Assembly (NCBI GenBank): GCA_035311445.1
Contig: DATGCX010000132.1
Span: forward strand, 1 to 22,805
DNA length: 22,805 nt
Source of the DNA: JAJPKK01 sp035311445
GTDB lineage: Bacteria; Pseudomonadota; Alphaproteobacteria; Rhizobiales; Xanthobacteraceae
Reading direction: 5' to 3'
The notes beneath the pieces were generated by a model. The model saw only the letters and a program-made list of their open reading frames with translations. It was not told the DNA's origin and searched no databases. The translations under genes were made by a program, and so were the position numbers. Shown piece after piece: positions 1 through 6,789 of this stretch; within the stretch, counting starts at the first letter, position 1; the number at the start of each line of letters is the position of its first letter.

Positions 1-798
1 CGGCAACACGGCTATCTCACGGGCCGTCAGTTTACGCGCCCGCATATACCTGTTGAGCAGCGCACGTCCCTTGGTGATGTTGTAGGAATGGTCGAGTTCA
101 AAGCACCACGCGTTGAGGCAGATCGCCACATCGTAGGCGAGCGCATCCGTACAGGCGAAATAAAAGTCGATCAGACCGGACAAGCGGTCGCCCAGAAAGA
201 AGACATTGTCGGGAAACAGGTCGGCGTGAATAATCCCTTGCGGAAGGTCTCGCGGCCAGTCGCGCTCGAGCCATACAAGCTCGCTCTCGATCGCCTGACC
301 GAGCCCTTTCTGCACGGTGTCGGCGCGTGCACCGGCCGCTTCGAACAGTGGTCTCCATCCTTCAACCGAAAGCCCGTTGTGCCGTGTCATGCCGAAATCG
401 GCGCCGGCGACATGCAGCTTGCCGAGCGCATCGCCAACGGCGCCGCAATGGGCGACGCTCGGCCGCCTGATCCACATGCCGTCGAGAAACGTGAAAATCG
501 CGGCCGGCCGGTCGGCGAGGCGGCCGAGCGCCTCTCCTCGTTGGCTGCGCACAGGTTGCGGACAGGTGAGCCCCCGCGCGGCCAGATGCTCGATGAGACT
601 GAGAAAGAACGGTAGATCGCCTGCCGCAACGCGCTTTTCATAAAGAGTAAGGATGAAAAAGCCTTCGCTGGTGTGCAGCAGAAAATTGGAATTCTCGACC
701 CCTTCGGCAATTCCTTTGTAAGCAAGCAGGTTGCCAATGCGATAACCGGCGAGGAACTGCTGCAGCTCCTCGTCGGTGACATCGGTATAGACGGCCAT
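1..798 (-). CDS. thrB: Homoserine kinase ThrB (APH-fold type), 3' end cut by window edge
   Basis: Phosphorylates L-homoserine with ATP in threonine biosynthesis, in the cytoplasm. The minus frame is open from an ATG at 798 to base 1, giving 266 residues; family members are about 320, so roughly the last 50 are outside the window. The protein begins MAVYTDVTDEELQQFLAGY and carries the aminoglycoside-phosphotransferase-fold signature: NFLLHTSEGFFILTLYEKR near the N-terminus (nucleotide site), then GIIHADLFPDNVFF (catalytic loop with Asp and Asn) and GLIDFYFACTD (Mg-binding Asp). It lies 48 bp downstream of ispH on the same strand, consistent with one transcript. The ispH-thrB order is common in alphaproteobacteria, often followed by rnhA, which would lie beyond the left edge. 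Confidence in the family is high; only the C-terminus is unseen. Confidence 0.93.
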   Translation of the reverse strand, partial: MAVYTDVTDEELQQFLAGYRIGNLLAYKGIAEGVENSNFLLHTSEGFFILTLYEKRVAAGDLPFFLSLIEHLAARGLTCPQPVRSQRGEALGRLADRPAAIFTFLDGMWIRRPSVAHCGAVGDALGKLHVAGADFGMTRHNGLSVEGWRPLFEAAGARADTVQKGLGQAIESELVWLERDWPRDLPQGIIHADLFPDNVFFLGDRLSGLIDFYFACTDALAYDVAICLNAWCFELDHSYNITKGRALLNRYMRARKLTAREIAVLP

Positions 799-846
799 TG
801 CGGGTCCTGAGCGTATTCCCGGTACGGTCCCGAATGTGGCTGGGCT

Positions 847-1830
847 TTACTCTGCCGCTTCGCCGCTGCGCACCTGCCGCGGCAAAGGAAAAAAGATGCC
901 GGATTCTTCGACCGCCGATACGGTCTCGACGCTGACTTCGTAGCGCATTGCAAATGCGTCGATGATTTCCTCGATCAGCACCTCGGGTGCCGATGCACCC
1001 GCCGTGAGCCCCAGTCGATTGATCGCGCCGAACTTGTCCCAGTTGATATCCTCGGCGCGTTGCAGCAGTTCCGCATACGGACAGCCGTTACGCAACGCGA
1101 CTTCCTTAAGCCGCTGGGAATTCGAGGAATTGGGCGAGCCGACCACGATCAAGGCATCGACCACCGGGGCGACGCGCTTGACCGCCTCCTGGCGATTGGT
1201 GGTGGCGTAGCAGATGTCCTCCTTGTGCGGACCGGCAATGTGGGGAAACCGCTTCTGGAGCGCGGCAACGATTTCGGCCGTGTCGTCGATTGAGAGCGTG
1301 GTTTGGGTCACATAGGCTAGCTTGTCGGGGTCGTTTGGCTCGAAGGCCGCGGCCTCCTCGGCTGTCCGTACCAAGCGGACCGCGCCGGGCGGAAGCTGTC
1401 CCATGGTGCCGGTGACTTCCGGATGGCCTTCGTGCCCGATCAGCACGATCTCGCGCCCGCGCCGGAAATGAATTTCGGCCTCCCGATGCACTTTGGTGAC
1501 GAGCGGACAGGTCGCATCGATGGCCACTAGGTTGCGACTCCCGGCTTCGAGCGGCACCGCTTTCGGCACCCCATGTGCTGAGAAGATCACCGGCACATCG
1601 GCGTCAGGAATTTCATCCAGCTCTTCGACGAATACGGCGCCCTTTTGCCGCAGACTTTCGACCACATAGCGATTATGCACGATCTCGTGGCGCACATAGA
1701 CCGGCCTGCCGTAGATGGCCAGCGCGCGCTCCACGGTATCGATCGCCCGCACCACGCCGGCGCAGAAGCCGCGGGGTGAGCACAACATCACTTTCAGCTG
1801 CGGCTTTTCGGAAGGGTAGGAAGATGTCAT
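847..1830 (-). CDS. ispH: 4-hydroxy-3-methylbut-2-enyl diphosphate reductase IspH (LytB)
   Basis: Last step of the methylerythritol-phosphate isoprenoid pathway: reduces HMBPP to isopentenyl and dimethylallyl diphosphate with a [4Fe-4S] cluster, in the cytoplasm. The protein has 327 residues, slightly longer than the E. coli enzyme because of a short N-terminal extension. All three cluster cysteines are present: C23 in CSPRGFCAG, C108 in DATCPLVTKVH and C207 in EDICYATTNRQ. The catalytic GHEGHPEVTGTMG loop gives H136 and E138, equivalent to E. coli H124 and E126. The SPNSSNSQRL substrate-binding stretch follows near residue 232. The ATG at 1830 starts directly before the conserved KVMLCSPRGF strand, with a GGAA-type ribosome site upstream. 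It is the first gene of a probable ispH-thrB transcript. Confidence 0.97.
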   Translation of the reverse strand: MTSSYPSEKPQLKVMLCSPRGFCAGVVRAIDTVERALAIYGRPVYVRHEIVHNRYVVESLRQKGAVFVEELDEIPDADVPVIFSAHGVPKAVPLEAGSRNLVAIDATCPLVTKVHREAEIHFRRGREIVLIGHEGHPEVTGTMGQLPPGAVRLVRTAEEAAAFEPNDPDKLAYVTQTTLSIDDTAEIVAALQKRFPHIAGPHKEDICYATTNRQEAVKRVAPVVDALIVVGSPNSSNSQRLKEVALRNGCPYAELLQRAEDINWDKFGAINRLGLTAGASAPEVLIEEIIDAFAMRYEVSVETVSAVEESGIFFPLPRQVRSGEAAE

Positions 1831-1880
1831 GTCGGTTCCGTTCCAGTGGCTAAGTGCGCGCGAAAGTCGTGATCCGCAGG

Positions 1881-1909
1881 ATGTGGTTTGTTGCGCACGA
1901 CCCTGTCAA
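1881..1909 (-). promoter_or_regulatory. Candidate promoter for ispH-thrB
   Basis: On the minus strand TTGACA occupies 1909-1904, followed after 17 bases by CCACAT at 1886-1881, about 50 bp before the ispH ATG. The -35 box is a perfect sigma-70 consensus, but the -10 box is poor, so this is tentative. Confidence 0.3.
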
Positions 1910-2058
1910 GCATGCGCGCCGCCGAAACGCAAAGTTTCATTGTCAGCAAATGGACAAGTTAGCGGAATCGCAGCGATTACGGCCACATTGGCGCGTGGCT
2001 TGGCGGGCCCCGCTCCTGAATTTATTCATATTCCTCACTAACTTCTTAGTTTCAGGGG

Positions 2059-2090
2059 TTGCACAGGCCGGTAGGGCGCGCCTATATAAT
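2059..2090 (+). promoter_or_regulatory. Candidate sigma-70 promoter of the TrcR-like gene
   Basis: TTGCAC (2059-2064) is followed by TATATAAT (2083-2090). Taking TATATA at 2083-2088 as the -10 gives an 18-base spacer. Transcription would start near 2095, leaving a leader of about 70 nt before the ATG at 2165. The AT-rich -10 stands out against the GC-rich surroundings. Confidence 0.45.
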
Positions 2091-2164
2091 TGCAAATCCC
2101 GTCATCTTCGATGGCAACAAGGCTTCGCCCCGCCGGGCAGGCGAAGCGTAAGGAGAACTTTATC

Positions 2165-2854
2165 ATGCCGACCCAGCCCCTTATGCCGAAGGCGACCGCA
2201 GTCTGGCTGGTCGAGAATACGGCGCTGACGTTCGACCAGATTGCCGATTTCTGCAAGCTGCATCCGCTAGAGGTCAAGGCCATCGCAGACGATGAGGGCG
2301 CTCAGAGCATTATCGGGCGCGATCCGATCGTGACCGGACAAGTCACCCGGGACGAGCTTGCCAAAGGCGAGGCCGACCCGAGCTATCGACTCCGCCTCGC
2401 CGAAGCGAAGGTTCGTCTGCCCGAACCGAAGCGCAAAAAGGGACCGCGCTACACCCCGGTGTCCCGCCGGCAGGACCGCCCAAACGCAATCCTTTGGCTC
2501 GTGCGTAACCACCCGGAGCTGAAGGACAGCCAGATCATGCGGCTCGTCGGCACCACCAAATCGACCATCGAGGCGATCCGCGAACGGACCCATTGGAACG
2601 CCCCTAATCTCGCCCCCATGGATCCGGTAACGCTTGGCCTTTGCACCCAGATTGATCTTGATTTCGAGGTTCATCGTGCTGCCAAGGAAAAGCCCGCCGA
2701 ACCCGAGACCGGGGCGACGCTGCTGCCGGCCGAGATCACCACTGCGCGACCCGCGCCGGAACCCGAGCCTGTCACCGCTTCCAAAAAAGAAGGCGAGGAA
2801 CTCGACGTCCAGGCCGTGTTCGCCAAACTCAAACAGATCGGCAAAAGCGAGTAG
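2165..2854 (+). CDS. trcR: TrcR-like cell-cycle transcriptional regulator (DUF1013)
   Basis: A 229-residue cytoplasmic protein of the DUF1013 family, known in databases as cell cycle transcriptional regulator TrcR and found in alphaproteobacteria. Two helix-turn-helix-like segments are visible: residues about 9-40 (ATAVWLVENTALTFDQIADF) and about 105-140 (AILWLVRNHPELKDSQIMRL followed by VGTTKSTIEAIRERTHW). They are linked by a basic stretch, PEPKRKKGPRY. The last 60 residues are Pro/Glu-rich and probably disordered, ending in a short helix. The frame stays open upstream to 2090, but the ATG at 2165 is chosen because AAGGAGA at 2150-2156 sits at ideal spacing and the family starts with MPxxPLMPKATAVWL. 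Its stop is only 8 bp from the stop of the convergent ThDP enzyme. The family is clear; the regulatory role is known from the family only. Confidence 0.88.
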   Translation: MPTQPLMPKATAVWLVENTALTFDQIADFCKLHPLEVKAIADDEGAQSIIGRDPIVTGQVTRDELAKGEADPSYRLRLAEAKVRLPEPKRKKGPRYTPVSRRQDRPNAILWLVRNHPELKDSQIMRLVGTTKSTIEAIRERTHWNAPNLAPMDPVTLGLCTQIDLDFEVHRAAKEKPAEPETGATLLPAEITTARPAPEPEPVTASKKEGEELDVQAVFAKLKQIGKSE

Positions 2855-2856
2855 GC

Positions 2857-2881
2857 GGGCGATCACCGCACCGGCTCGCCC
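2857..2881. terminator. Small hairpin spanning two convergent stops
   Basis: GGGCGA (2857-2862) and TCGCCC (2876-2881) can pair around a 13-base loop. The element covers the 8-bp gap between the TrcR-like stop and the ThDP-enzyme stop and runs into the latter's coding end. There is no T-run, so a bidirectional terminator role is a guess from position. Confidence 0.25.
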
Positions 2882-4533
2882 AGTGGATTGGGCGGCCCGG
2901 AATTCGCGACGCCCGGCCGTGCCTGCAGCCGCATCAGTCCCCATGGGCTGGGCATCGGCCCGACCGGCGCTTCAATGAGAATTGGGGCACGCTCACGAAC
3001 AGCGCGGCCGAGCACCTGCTGCAGGGCGTCTGCGGAGTCGGCGCGCGCGAACGGGACGTCGAATGCGGCGGCGAGGCGATCGAAGGCCGGATTGCGCAGA
3101 TCGACCTCATAAGTAGCGCCGAACTGGTCCTCCTGAAAGCGCCGCACATTGCCAAACTGGCCGTCGGCGAACACCACTACTGCCACATTGAGATCATATT
3201 TGCGCAGCGTCGCAAGCTCCTGCATGGCCCAGCCGAACCCGCCGTCGCCATTCATGCTCACCACCGCTCGGCCCGGATTCCCGGCAGCGACGCCTAGCGC
3301 ACTCGGAAATCCGTAACCGAGCGTGCCCTGGTAGCCGGGCGTGATGAAAGTACCGGGCCGGTAGACCGGGTACATTGAGCGCGCCAGATACCCGATCTGG
3401 GTCAGTTCGCTCACCAGCACGCCGTCGTCCGGAATGGCGGCGCGCAGCGCCCGGATATAGGACATCTGCGGTTCCGCGATGCGCGCCTGATCGCGGGCCC
3501 ATTCGCGGACTTTATCGAGATCGATGTTCCGCTCCGGCCGCCGCCGCGGCAAAGCATCCGCGAGCGCCTTCAGGCCGAGCCGCGCATCGCCCACGATACC
3601 GACCTCGGCGCTGCGCGGGGGCTTCCACGCGGCAGGATCGACATTAAGCCAGATGTATTTAATGCCCGGCGCCTGCCAGGACGGCATCCCGTAAGTGGTA
3701 TCGGCAAATCGGCTGCCGACCACGAGGACGACATCCGCATGGACGAAGACGGCCCGCCCGCCAAGCGAGTTGAGCGTGAGCGGATGACGATCAGACATGG
3801 CGCCTCGACCGTTCTCGCTCAGCACCACCGGCACCGACAGCTGGCCGGCCAGCGTCTGGAGCGCGGCGGCCGCATCGGCAGCCAAAACGCCGCCGCCCGC
3901 ATAGATCACCGGAAACCGGCTCTTCGCGATCAGCGCGGCGGCCCGTTCGATCGCGGTCGGATCGGGCCGCGTGCGGTCATCCTCATGCGCCGGCGGATCG
4001 ATGAGCAGCACCTCGCCGCTTGCCGCCAAGACATCGGGGGCGATCTCAAGCCCGACCGGCTGGGGCCGTCCGCTGCGCAGTTGCTTGACGGCCTCGCGCA
4101 CCAGCTCAGGAATCTGCGCCGGCGTTGTCGCCTGCGCCTGCCATTTGGTCACACAGCCCAGAATGGCCGACTGATTGCGTACCTCGTGGAGCAATCCGTA
4201 GCCCTTGCCGATCGCTGACGAATGAATGTTGCCGACGATCGACAGCACCCGCGAATTACACGCGTACGCGGTGGCGAGCCCCGCCATGGCGTTGAGCAGA
4301 CCCGGTCCGGGCACCACCATGCAGGTGCCGATCCGGCCTGTGGTGCGCGCGTAGCCGTCGGCCATGTAGGACGCGGCCTGCTCGTGGCGAGTCACGACGT
4401 AACGGATGCGGTTGCTGACTGCTCGCAGGCCATCAACCGCCCAGTCGAGCTGCACGCCCGGAACGCCGAACAGATCGGTGATCCCTTCCAGTACCAGCTG
4501 TCTGGCCAGTGCCTGGCCCCCGGTCAACTGCAT
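2863..4533 (-). CDS. Thiamine-diphosphate-dependent enzyme (acetolactate synthase/benzoylformate decarboxylase superfamily)
   Basis: A 556-residue cytoplasmic ThDP enzyme with the three-domain layout of acetolactate synthase-like proteins. The N-terminal pyrimidine-binding domain has the activating glutamate E51 in RHEQAASYMADGYAR and a PGPGLLNA loop. The middle domain has PVIYAGGGV and VVLVVGSRFADTTYG. The C-terminal diphosphate-binding domain starts at GDGGFGW (429-435). The usual Asn-Asn at the end of the ThDP/Mg motif is Ala456-Asp457 here. The frame extends to 4677, but the ATG at 4533 is preferred: it has AAGGA seven bases upstream, and MQLTGGQALARQLVLEGI is the typical family start. 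It is divergent from a cyclase-family hydrolase, suggesting hydrolysis to a 2-oxo acid followed by decarboxylation. The substrate cannot be read from sequence, and a true acetolactate synthase role is less likely without a small subunit nearby. Confidence 0.9.
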   Translation of the reverse strand: MQLTGGQALARQLVLEGITDLFGVPGVQLDWAVDGLRAVSNRIRYVVTRHEQAASYMADGYARTTGRIGTCMVVPGPGLLNAMAGLATAYACNSRVLSIVGNIHSSAIGKGYGLLHEVRNQSAILGCVTKWQAQATTPAQIPELVREAVKQLRSGRPQPVGLEIAPDVLAASGEVLLIDPPAHEDDRTRPDPTAIERAAALIAKSRFPVIYAGGGVLAADAAAALQTLAGQLSVPVVLSENGRGAMSDRHPLTLNSLGGRAVFVHADVVLVVGSRFADTTYGMPSWQAPGIKYIWLNVDPAAWKPPRSAEVGIVGDARLGLKALADALPRRRPERNIDLDKVREWARDQARIAEPQMSYIRALRAAIPDDGVLVSELTQIGYLARSMYPVYRPGTFITPGYQGTLGYGFPSALGVAAGNPGRAVVSMNGDGGFGWAMQELATLRKYDLNVAVVVFADGQFGNVRRFQEDQFGATYEVDLRNPAFDRLAAAFDVPFARADSADALQQVLGRAVRERAPILIEAPVGPMPSPWGLMRLQARPGVANSGPPNPLGEPVR

Positions 4534-4588
4534 GAAGAAATCCTTGCGATGGGTTTGCGCGAGGTGGGCCGTCGTCTTCGCCCCCGAC

Positions 4589-4762
4589 TCCCTGCTGGCA
4601 GGGAATTTTGGCAGGGAATTTTCCCCGGCGGCGCGCCGATCTGGCCGGATCGAAGCATTTTTAGGTTGTGTCTTCAATGTCTTGTCGTGAATTCCCTGCC
4701 GACCTGGCGCAGCGAGCTTGCTCGCCCGGCGCAGCGAACTGCGGCCGCCGGGGCAGTGAATT
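4589..4762. promoter_or_regulatory. GGCAGGGAATT repeat cluster between divergent genes (candidate operators)
   Basis: The 358-bp gap between the divergent starts holds four copies of one short motif. GGCAGGGAATTTT occurs twice in perfect tandem (4597-4609 and 4610-4622). An inverted copy, AATTCCCTGCC, is at 4690-4700, and a one-mismatch copy, GGCAGTGAATT, is at 4752-4762. The first copy also forms half of a 7-bp-arm palindrome, TCCCTGC-TG-GCAGGGA (4589-4604). The arrangement resembles binding sites for a repressor or activator shared by the two genes. No regulator gene is adjacent. Confidence 0.4.
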
Positions 4763-4793
4763 CGTTGCGCGCGGAGGGAAGGCCGTTCGGCCT
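4706..4793. repeat. Short direct repeats and hairpins in the divergent intergenic region
   Basis: GGCGCAGCGAGCT (4706-4718) recurs as GGCGCAGCGAACT (4728-4740). Two small perfect hairpins follow the same style: GCGAGC-TT-GCTCGC (4712-4725) and AGGCCG-TT-CGGCCT (4780-4793). They look like extragenic repeat fragments rather than coding sequence. Confidence 0.4.
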
Positions 4794-4891
4794 CGCCGGC
4801 GGCACCTCCCGCCCCGGATTTCGCTGCACTCGATCCCGGCTACGCCGCTATGGTCCAACACAACGGTCGGCGACAACAAGGAAGTTATCGA

Positions 4892-5740
4892 ATGAAAATC
4901 ATCGATATGACGCACGTGATGAACGTCCACACCCCCGGCTGGGTCGGCTACGCGGGCAACAAGATGTACTACGCGCAAAACCTGCAGACCCAGATGATCA
5001 TGGCGCAGCGGATCGACACCGCGCTGCATGTCGGCACCCATTTCGACGGCGCCATGCACGCGACCGACAACCGCAAGGGCGACATGGCCTCACTGCCGCT
5101 GGACTATCTCGTCAACCGCGGCGTGGTGGTGGATATCTCGCCATGGGTGAGCGACTGGTCGGTGATCACGCCGGAGGTCATCGAACGCGCCGGCGCCGAC
5201 ATCCGCGACGGCGATATCCTGGTCTTGCACACCGGCTGGCATCGCCACTACGAGGGCCGGCCGCAGCAGGATCTGGTGAAATACTTCTGCTACCACCCGG
5301 GGCCCAATCTCGACACGCTGCACTGGATGTTTGCAAAGAAGATCAGGTGGTGGGCGATGGACACCGGCTCGTGCGATCACGCCATGAACACGTCGATCCG
5401 CCACATGCGCCCCGATCTCGCGGCGCAGTTCACGAAACTGCACGGCAAGACGCCGGCCGAGTTCTTCGGTCCCTTCGAGTACATTCACAAGAAGTCGGGA
5501 CGCAAGGTGGTATCCGACATCTTTCCGTTTCACAACTGGGCGTTCCAGGAAGGCCTGCTGCACGCAGAGAATCTCGGCGGCGATATCGAGCTGATACTCA
5601 ACCGTCGCGCCCTGATCGGCGCATTCCCCTGGCGCTACGAGGGGCTGGAGGGCTGCCCGTGCCGGATCGTGGCGTTTTTGGATTGCGGGGAGGAGGTGGA
5701 GGCGATCGGGGATGCCGCGAGGGCGGTGATGGGGGTGTGA
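4892..5740 (+). CDS. Cyclase-family metal-dependent hydrolase (PF04199, kynurenine formamidase/isatin hydrolase-like)
   Basis: A 282-residue cytoplasmic protein of the cyclase family, which hydrolyses amide or lactam bonds with a divalent metal. The signature HxGTHxDxxxH is present as HVGTHFDGAMH (residues 46-56), supplying the metal ligands H46, H50 and D52 and the conserved H56. Asp at WAMDTGSCDH and the later SDIFPFHNWAFQEGLLHAENL stretch are also typical. The protein starts MKIIDMTHVMNVHTPGWVGY, as expected for the family. The ATG at 4892 has AAGGAAG at 4878-4884, so the further in-frame ATG at 4850 is rejected. It is transcribed divergently from a ThDP enzyme. The pairing recalls isatin-type degradation, where ring hydrolysis yields a 2-oxo acid for decarboxylation, but that is inference. 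The true substrate is unknown. Confidence 0.88.
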   Translation: MKIIDMTHVMNVHTPGWVGYAGNKMYYAQNLQTQMIMAQRIDTALHVGTHFDGAMHATDNRKGDMASLPLDYLVNRGVVVDISPWVSDWSVITPEVIERAGADIRDGDILVLHTGWHRHYEGRPQQDLVKYFCYHPGPNLDTLHWMFAKKIRWWAMDTGSCDHAMNTSIRHMRPDLAAQFTKLHGKTPAEFFGPFEYIHKKSGRKVVSDIFPFHNWAFQEGLLHAENLGGDIELILNRRALIGAFPWRYEGLEGCPCRIVAFLDCGEEVEAIGDAARAVMGV

Positions 5741-5797
5741 CTTCGTTGGCGCTTCCCACGGATACATCCGGAAGTCGGATGAAGTCCGGACCTGCCA

Positions 5798-6179
5798 GCC
5801 AAATCGTCGGCGCTGACCAATAGCGTGTTTGGCATGCTCAGCCCAAGCGCTCTCGCGGTCTTGAGATTGATAACCATTTCGAACTTGATGGGCGGCTGCA
5901 CGGGCAGTTCCGCGGGCTTAGCGCCGTTTAGAATGCGACCGGCATAAACCCCGATATGACGATACAAATCCGGTATGTTCGGCCCAGAGCTCATTAGGCC
6001 CCCCCTTCTTCCCGCTGCGCGAAAATCGCCGGCATCGCGTGGCGGATCGCCAGCGTGGCGACTTGATCACTGGACGCAAAGAACTGAGGCTCTTCGCTTA
6101 CCATGACCGCGCCCACCTGCTGTTGCACCATCTTTGCGAAGGCGGGCCGTGACAAAACTCCCAGTTTCGCTTTTACTAC
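5798..6179 (-). pseudogene. C-terminal remnant of an ABC transporter substrate-binding protein (PF04392 type)
   Basis: Two minus-strand pieces together match the C-terminal part of the ABC_sub_bind family. The first (6179-5994) reads KMVQQQVGAVMVSEEPQFFA then VATLAIRHAMPAIFAQREE before a stop. The second, in another frame, reads MSSGPNIPDLYRHIGVYAGR, then KPAELPVQPPIKFEMVINLK and TARALGLSMPNTLL. In intact members these are continuous. The break falls exactly at a run of seven C on the plus strand (5999-6005); one more base would restore the frame. The start is missing, a stop lies at 6182-6180, and the normal end after the ALGL motif has been replaced by unrelated sequence running into the 3' end of the cyclase gene. 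It is a decayed fragment, not functional. Confidence 0.75.
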
Positions 6180-6263
6180 TTAAGCAAAGTGCTTTCCAAA
6201 CTCGGCCACACATAACGGGGCAGAGCAACCCGCCGTTGCTTCCTTCCGCATCGCCAGGTACAT

Positions 6264-6287
6264 TTGCTCGGTCCATGTGGACAGCAA
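6264..6287. promoter_or_regulatory. Inverted repeat just upstream of the duplicated small-protein gene
   Basis: TTGCT-CG-GTCC, then ATGT, then GGAC-AGCAA form a bulged inverted repeat with nine paired positions, ending 26 bases before the ATG at 6314. It could be an operator or a leader hairpin. No regulator is assigned. Confidence 0.25.
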
Positions 6288-6313
6288 GCATCTCAAACCG
6301 AGGAATGTGCGCT

Positions 6314-6736
6314 ATGATGGACCCTCTGAGCAAAATCGCCACAACATCTTGCGAGTATCCGAAAATCCAGGCTCTCACCAAGGAGCAACGAGCGGCGCTT
6401 CACGTTTTCAAACACGAATTCCTCGCTGCCGGCTACCGTGTCTATCGCATCGTACCGGTTAAGGATGCGGCTCCAATTTTTGCCGACATGTTCGGTGCAG
6501 CCGTAGCCGATCGGAGTGCCGAACCCATGCACAAAATTGCGACCACAGACTGCGACTATCCGAAGATCGAAGGCCTCACTAAAGAACAACGCGCAGCGTT
6601 GCATGTCTTTAAACATGAATTACTTGCTGCCGGGTTTCGTCTGTACCAAGAAGTGCCGGTAAAGCTGGCCGCGCCAATTCTCATTGACATGTTTGGTGCG
6701 GGGATCGCATTAGAAAAAATCGAGGCGGCTGCCTAA
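6314..6736 (+). CDS. Hypothetical protein made of two tandem 59-residue repeats
   Basis: A 140-residue protein of unknown function. Residues 7-65 and 74-132 are copies of one module beginning KIATT, with 45 of 59 positions identical. The shared core is LTKEQRAALHVFKHE followed by LAAG and VPVK, ending in DMFGA. Each module looks mainly alpha-helical and has one Cys (C13, C80). No signal peptide or membrane segment is seen. In the 13 codons for KEQRAALHVFKHE, nine differ between the copies yet encode the same residue, so both copies have been kept under selection. Start: two adjacent ATGs (6314, 6317) follow GAGG at 6300-6303; the frame is open back to 6134 but the extra sequence looks non-coding. 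The next gene follows after 53 bp containing a long palindrome. I do not recognise the family. Confidence 0.75.
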   Translation: MMDPLSKIATTSCEYPKIQALTKEQRAALHVFKHEFLAAGYRVYRIVPVKDAAPIFADMFGAAVADRSAEPMHKIATTDCDYPKIEGLTKEQRAALHVFKHELLAAGFRLYQEVPVKLAAPILIDMFGAGIALEKIEAAA

Positions 6737-6741
6737 CCATT

Positions 6742-6769
6742 GTGGGGAGAGCATATATGCTCTCCCCAC
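6742..6769. repeat. 28-bp perfect palindrome between two co-directional genes
   Basis: A perfect inverted repeat with no loop, centred between 6755 and 6756. Each arm starts GTGGGGAGAGCATA. It begins 6 bp after the stop of the duplicated-repeat gene and ends 20 bp before the next ATG. As RNA it would form a strong GC-rich hairpin, but no T-run follows, so it is not a classical intrinsic terminator. It could be an operator, an RNA-processing or attenuating hairpin, or a stabiliser of the upstream message. Confidence 0.9.
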
Positions 6770-6789
6770 CTCATTAAGAGGCGATTTAA

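Noticed and set aside
1965..1969. GAATC (GANTC methylation site) upstream of the TrcR-like gene
   Set aside because: A single site in about 330 bp is expected by chance, so it is no evidence for CcrM-controlled transcription.
4222..5823. 533-codon plus-strand open frame across the ThDP enzyme and cyclase genes
   Set aside because: It runs antisense to one real gene and out of frame through another; both real genes carry clear catalytic motifs.
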